A DNA stretch of 64,000 nt from Pythium myriotylum (lineage: Eukaryota; Oomycota; Peronosporomycetes; Pythiales; Pythiaceae): NCBI GenBank assembly GCA_023091665.1, contig JALJCQ010000013.1:3224001-3288000 (forward strand), given 5' to 3'. The notes under the pieces were generated by a model. The model saw only the letters and a program-made list of their open reading frames with translations. It had not been told where the DNA came from and made no database searches. Made by a program: the position numbers and the translations under genes. This document shows positions 62,340 to 64,000 of the stretch, piece by piece (the first letter of the stretch is position 1; every line of letters starts with the position of its first letter).

Positions 62340-64000
62340 CTACAACTGCTTCTCGACGGTCGCGTCGCCACTTGAGAGGCGCAGTGAGTTGCCTGTCACG
62401 GTCTCAACCTTCTCCTCGTCCGAGTCGTCTTCCAGGTCGCTCGCCTCCTCCAAGATGTGCTCCTGGGTCTCGGTCACGGTCGTCGTTGTGAGATCAGCGG
62501 CTAACCCGATGCGCTGGATACTGCCCAGGCGAGTGAGAACAGGCGCCTCCTTGGCGCTCGGGATCCGTACAAGCTTGCGTTGGGCCTCAGCCTCAGCCGG
62601 GTCCACAGGCTTGGTCTCCTCGAACTTGTCGCCATTCTGGCTGTCGTTGGAGCTGCTCAGAGACCGAAGCGCCCCGAGCGCGCTGAGCGCCTTGATCTTC
62701 TTGCGCGCGCGTTTCCACTTGGCGTGGACAGTCATCTTGGCATTGATACGGAAGCCCTCCATGAACTCGTTGATGTTGAGTTCGTTGTCGCGACTAAAGT
62801 CGAGCATGCTCATGATCTCCATGGCGTTCGTGCTGAACGCCTTCATACCTGGCGGCAGGTGCTCGTTGAGCAGCTTGATGCCCGTCTCCAGCTCGTCGAG
62901 CGTGATCGTGCCATTGCCGTCACGGTCGAGCACGCGGAACAAGGCCTCGAGACGGGTACGATGACGGTAGAGCGAGTTGAAGGCCTGGCGACGCTTGAGC
63001 CGGTCAGGATCTGCGTCATCCGGTTCCTTGGACTCGGTCGCCGCCGCGGGTGCAGCCCCATCGCCACCAGCGACGTTGTACCGAGCAAGGAAGCCTTCAA
63101 ACGGCACGTGCCCCTCTTCTAGCGACGTTAGCAGCGGCTGAAGTGCATGCCAGTCGAGCGAGAGGTCCAATACGTCCTCCATGACCTTGCCCCAAACTGC
63201 AACTGTGAGCTTGCCCGTCTTCTCCGTATCCACCTTCTTGAACTCTTCTCGCAACTCATCGTTGTGCTCGACGATGAGCGAGAAAAGCGCGTCCAAGTTG
63301 GAGACACCGAGGTCGCGCGACTCGGCGCTAGCCATGTACTGGAAGAAAGCCGGCTTGGCCTGCTTGCTGGACGGGATGCGTACGAAACAGCCGAGGTTAT
63401 TGGCCTTGCCGCAGTAGTTGGATGCAGAGAAGAGCGTGACTAGCATGCCTTTGTCCTGGTATGGCCAGTCAAAGCCACGCGGTACGCACTCGTGTGAACG
63501 GATGATGAGCGCGAGCTTGTTCTTGGTCATGAATTTTTGCACGACGTCCGGGCCGTAGAGAATGCCGGCGCCACGCTTGTTCTCTTCCCACCCTCTGGTG
63601 GGCTTGGGGTCACTCCATAGCAAGTCGCGCATCATCTCCATACGCCGGTGAGGCTCTTTTTGGGTCTTGACCCTGGGTTTGTCTCGCCAGCGCGTGAGAT
63701 CGTACTCTGTGCGGTCGAGCAGCGCGTTGAACTCGCGGATCATCACCATCTCGCGTGGCACGCCACCGTGGACTACAAGCACGCGGTTATCCAAAAGCGT
63801 CGCAAGTGGAAGCCACTTGAAGCTCTCGCAGAAGAGGTCGTAGATGAAACGGTCGTACTTGGTCTCGCACTCTTTCATGAACCCGAAGACCTGTGTGATT
63901 GAGTACTCCTCGTGGTTGCCGCGGTTCACGAACACGTGCTTGGGGTAGAGAATCTTGAAAAGGTAGATGATGACCGAGATTTCTACGCCCCTGTCGCCGC
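62340..64000 (-). CDS. EF-hand serine/threonine protein phosphatase (PPEF/RdgC-like), 5' part outside the window
   Basis: The frame is open to the right edge, so the N-terminus is missing. Visible PPP-family motifs: GDRGVEIS at the edge, FVNRGNHEE, VVHGGVP, LLWSDPKP, IIRSHECVPRGFDW and TLFSASNYCG. After the catalytic domain come an EF-hand-like region (EFKKVDTEKTGKLTVAVWGKV), then a canonical loop DRDGNGTITLDE, then DFSRDNELNINEF. A Glu-rich tail closes the protein. PPEF phosphatases dephosphorylate Ser/Thr under calcium control, so this is probably a calcium-responsive enzyme. Confidence 0.88.
   Translation of the reverse strand, partial: GDRGVEISVIIYLFKILYPKHVFVNRGNHEEYSITQVFGFMKECETKYDRFIYDLFCESFKWLPLATLLDNRVLVVHGGVPREMVMIREFNALLDRTEYDLTRWRDKPRVKTQKEPHRRMEMMRDLLWSDPKPTRGWEENKRGAGILYGPDVVQKFMTKNKLALIIRSHECVPRGFDWPYQDKGMLVTLFSASNYCGKANNLGCFVRIPSSKQAKPAFFQYMASAESRDLGVSNLDALFSLIVEHNDELREEFKKVDTEKTGKLTVAVWGKVMEDVLDLSLDWHALQPLLTSLEEGHVPFEGFLARYNVAGGDGAAPAAATESKEPDDADPDRLKRRQAFNSLYRHRTRLEALFRVLDRDGNGTITLDELETGIKLLNEHLPPGMKAFSTNAMEIMSMLDFSRDNELNINEFMEGFRINAKMTVHAKWKRARKKIKALSALGALRSLSSSNDSQNGDKFEETKPVDPAEAEAQRKLVRIPSAKEAPVLTRLGSIQRIGLAADLTTTTVTETQEHILEEASDLEDDSDEEKVETVTGNSLRLSSGDATVEKQL

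Noticed and set aside
1..64000. tRNA, rRNA or CRISPR features
   Set aside because: No cloverleaf-like pattern, rRNA-like stretch or regularly spaced repeat array was recognised by eye on either strand.

Overview
The window looks like nuclear DNA of an oomycete (water mould). The reasons are dense intron-poor genes on both strands, short GT-AG introns of about 55-95 bp, GC-rich coding sequence with long antisense open frames, a ciliary protein (CFAP45), and decayed Helitron, hAT, DDE and retroelement remnants. The lineage call is inference from gene content. No rRNA, tRNA or CRISPR array was recognised. Splice structures were worked out by eye from frame changes, GT-AG borders and family similarity; each one given as spliced closes into a single frame.

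Region 1 (1-8.5 kb) is repeat-rich and has no convincing host gene. It holds a GGGT/poly-G tract, unassigned open frames, a frame-broken Helitron Rep-helicase (about 2.8-7.2 kb), and an internally deleted DDE transposase remnant. Region 2 (8.5-32.2 kb) is ordinary gene-dense sequence: an HTH plus uracil-phosphoribosyltransferase-like fusion, a 3'-5' exonuclease fused to a YbaK-like editing domain, a glucose-6-phosphate 1-epimerase family protein, a DHX35-type DEAH helicase, a multipass membrane protein, an MLF-like protein, a sphingomyelin-synthase-like enzyme, a Tudor/Agenet-like protein, ribosomal protein eS25 (with an ATG-only first exon), a TPR protein, a secreted Cys-rich protein and the DNA-protein crosslink protease SPRTN (eight exons).

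Region 3 (32.4-56 kb) is the most unusual part. Two coiled-coil genes (a putative ciliary protein and CFAP45) flank a very large inverted repeat. Position x on the left pairs with 89452 minus x on the right, over 35442-44230 and 45222-54010, around a spacer of about 1 kb. Each arm carries two secreted type-B carboxylesterase genes, so there are four in all, plus a nested block of dead transposons. Decayed copies of the CFAP45 3' end lie beside the duplicated esterases and mark the intact esterase D/CFAP45 convergent pair as the likely source locus. The four esterases are mosaics, which suggests gene conversion.

Region 4 (56-64 kb) returns to housekeeping genes: NOB1 carrying two inserted CCCH fingers, V-ATPase subunit A (four exons), a multipass membrane protein with leucine-rich repeats, and a PPEF-type EF-hand protein phosphatase that runs off the right edge.
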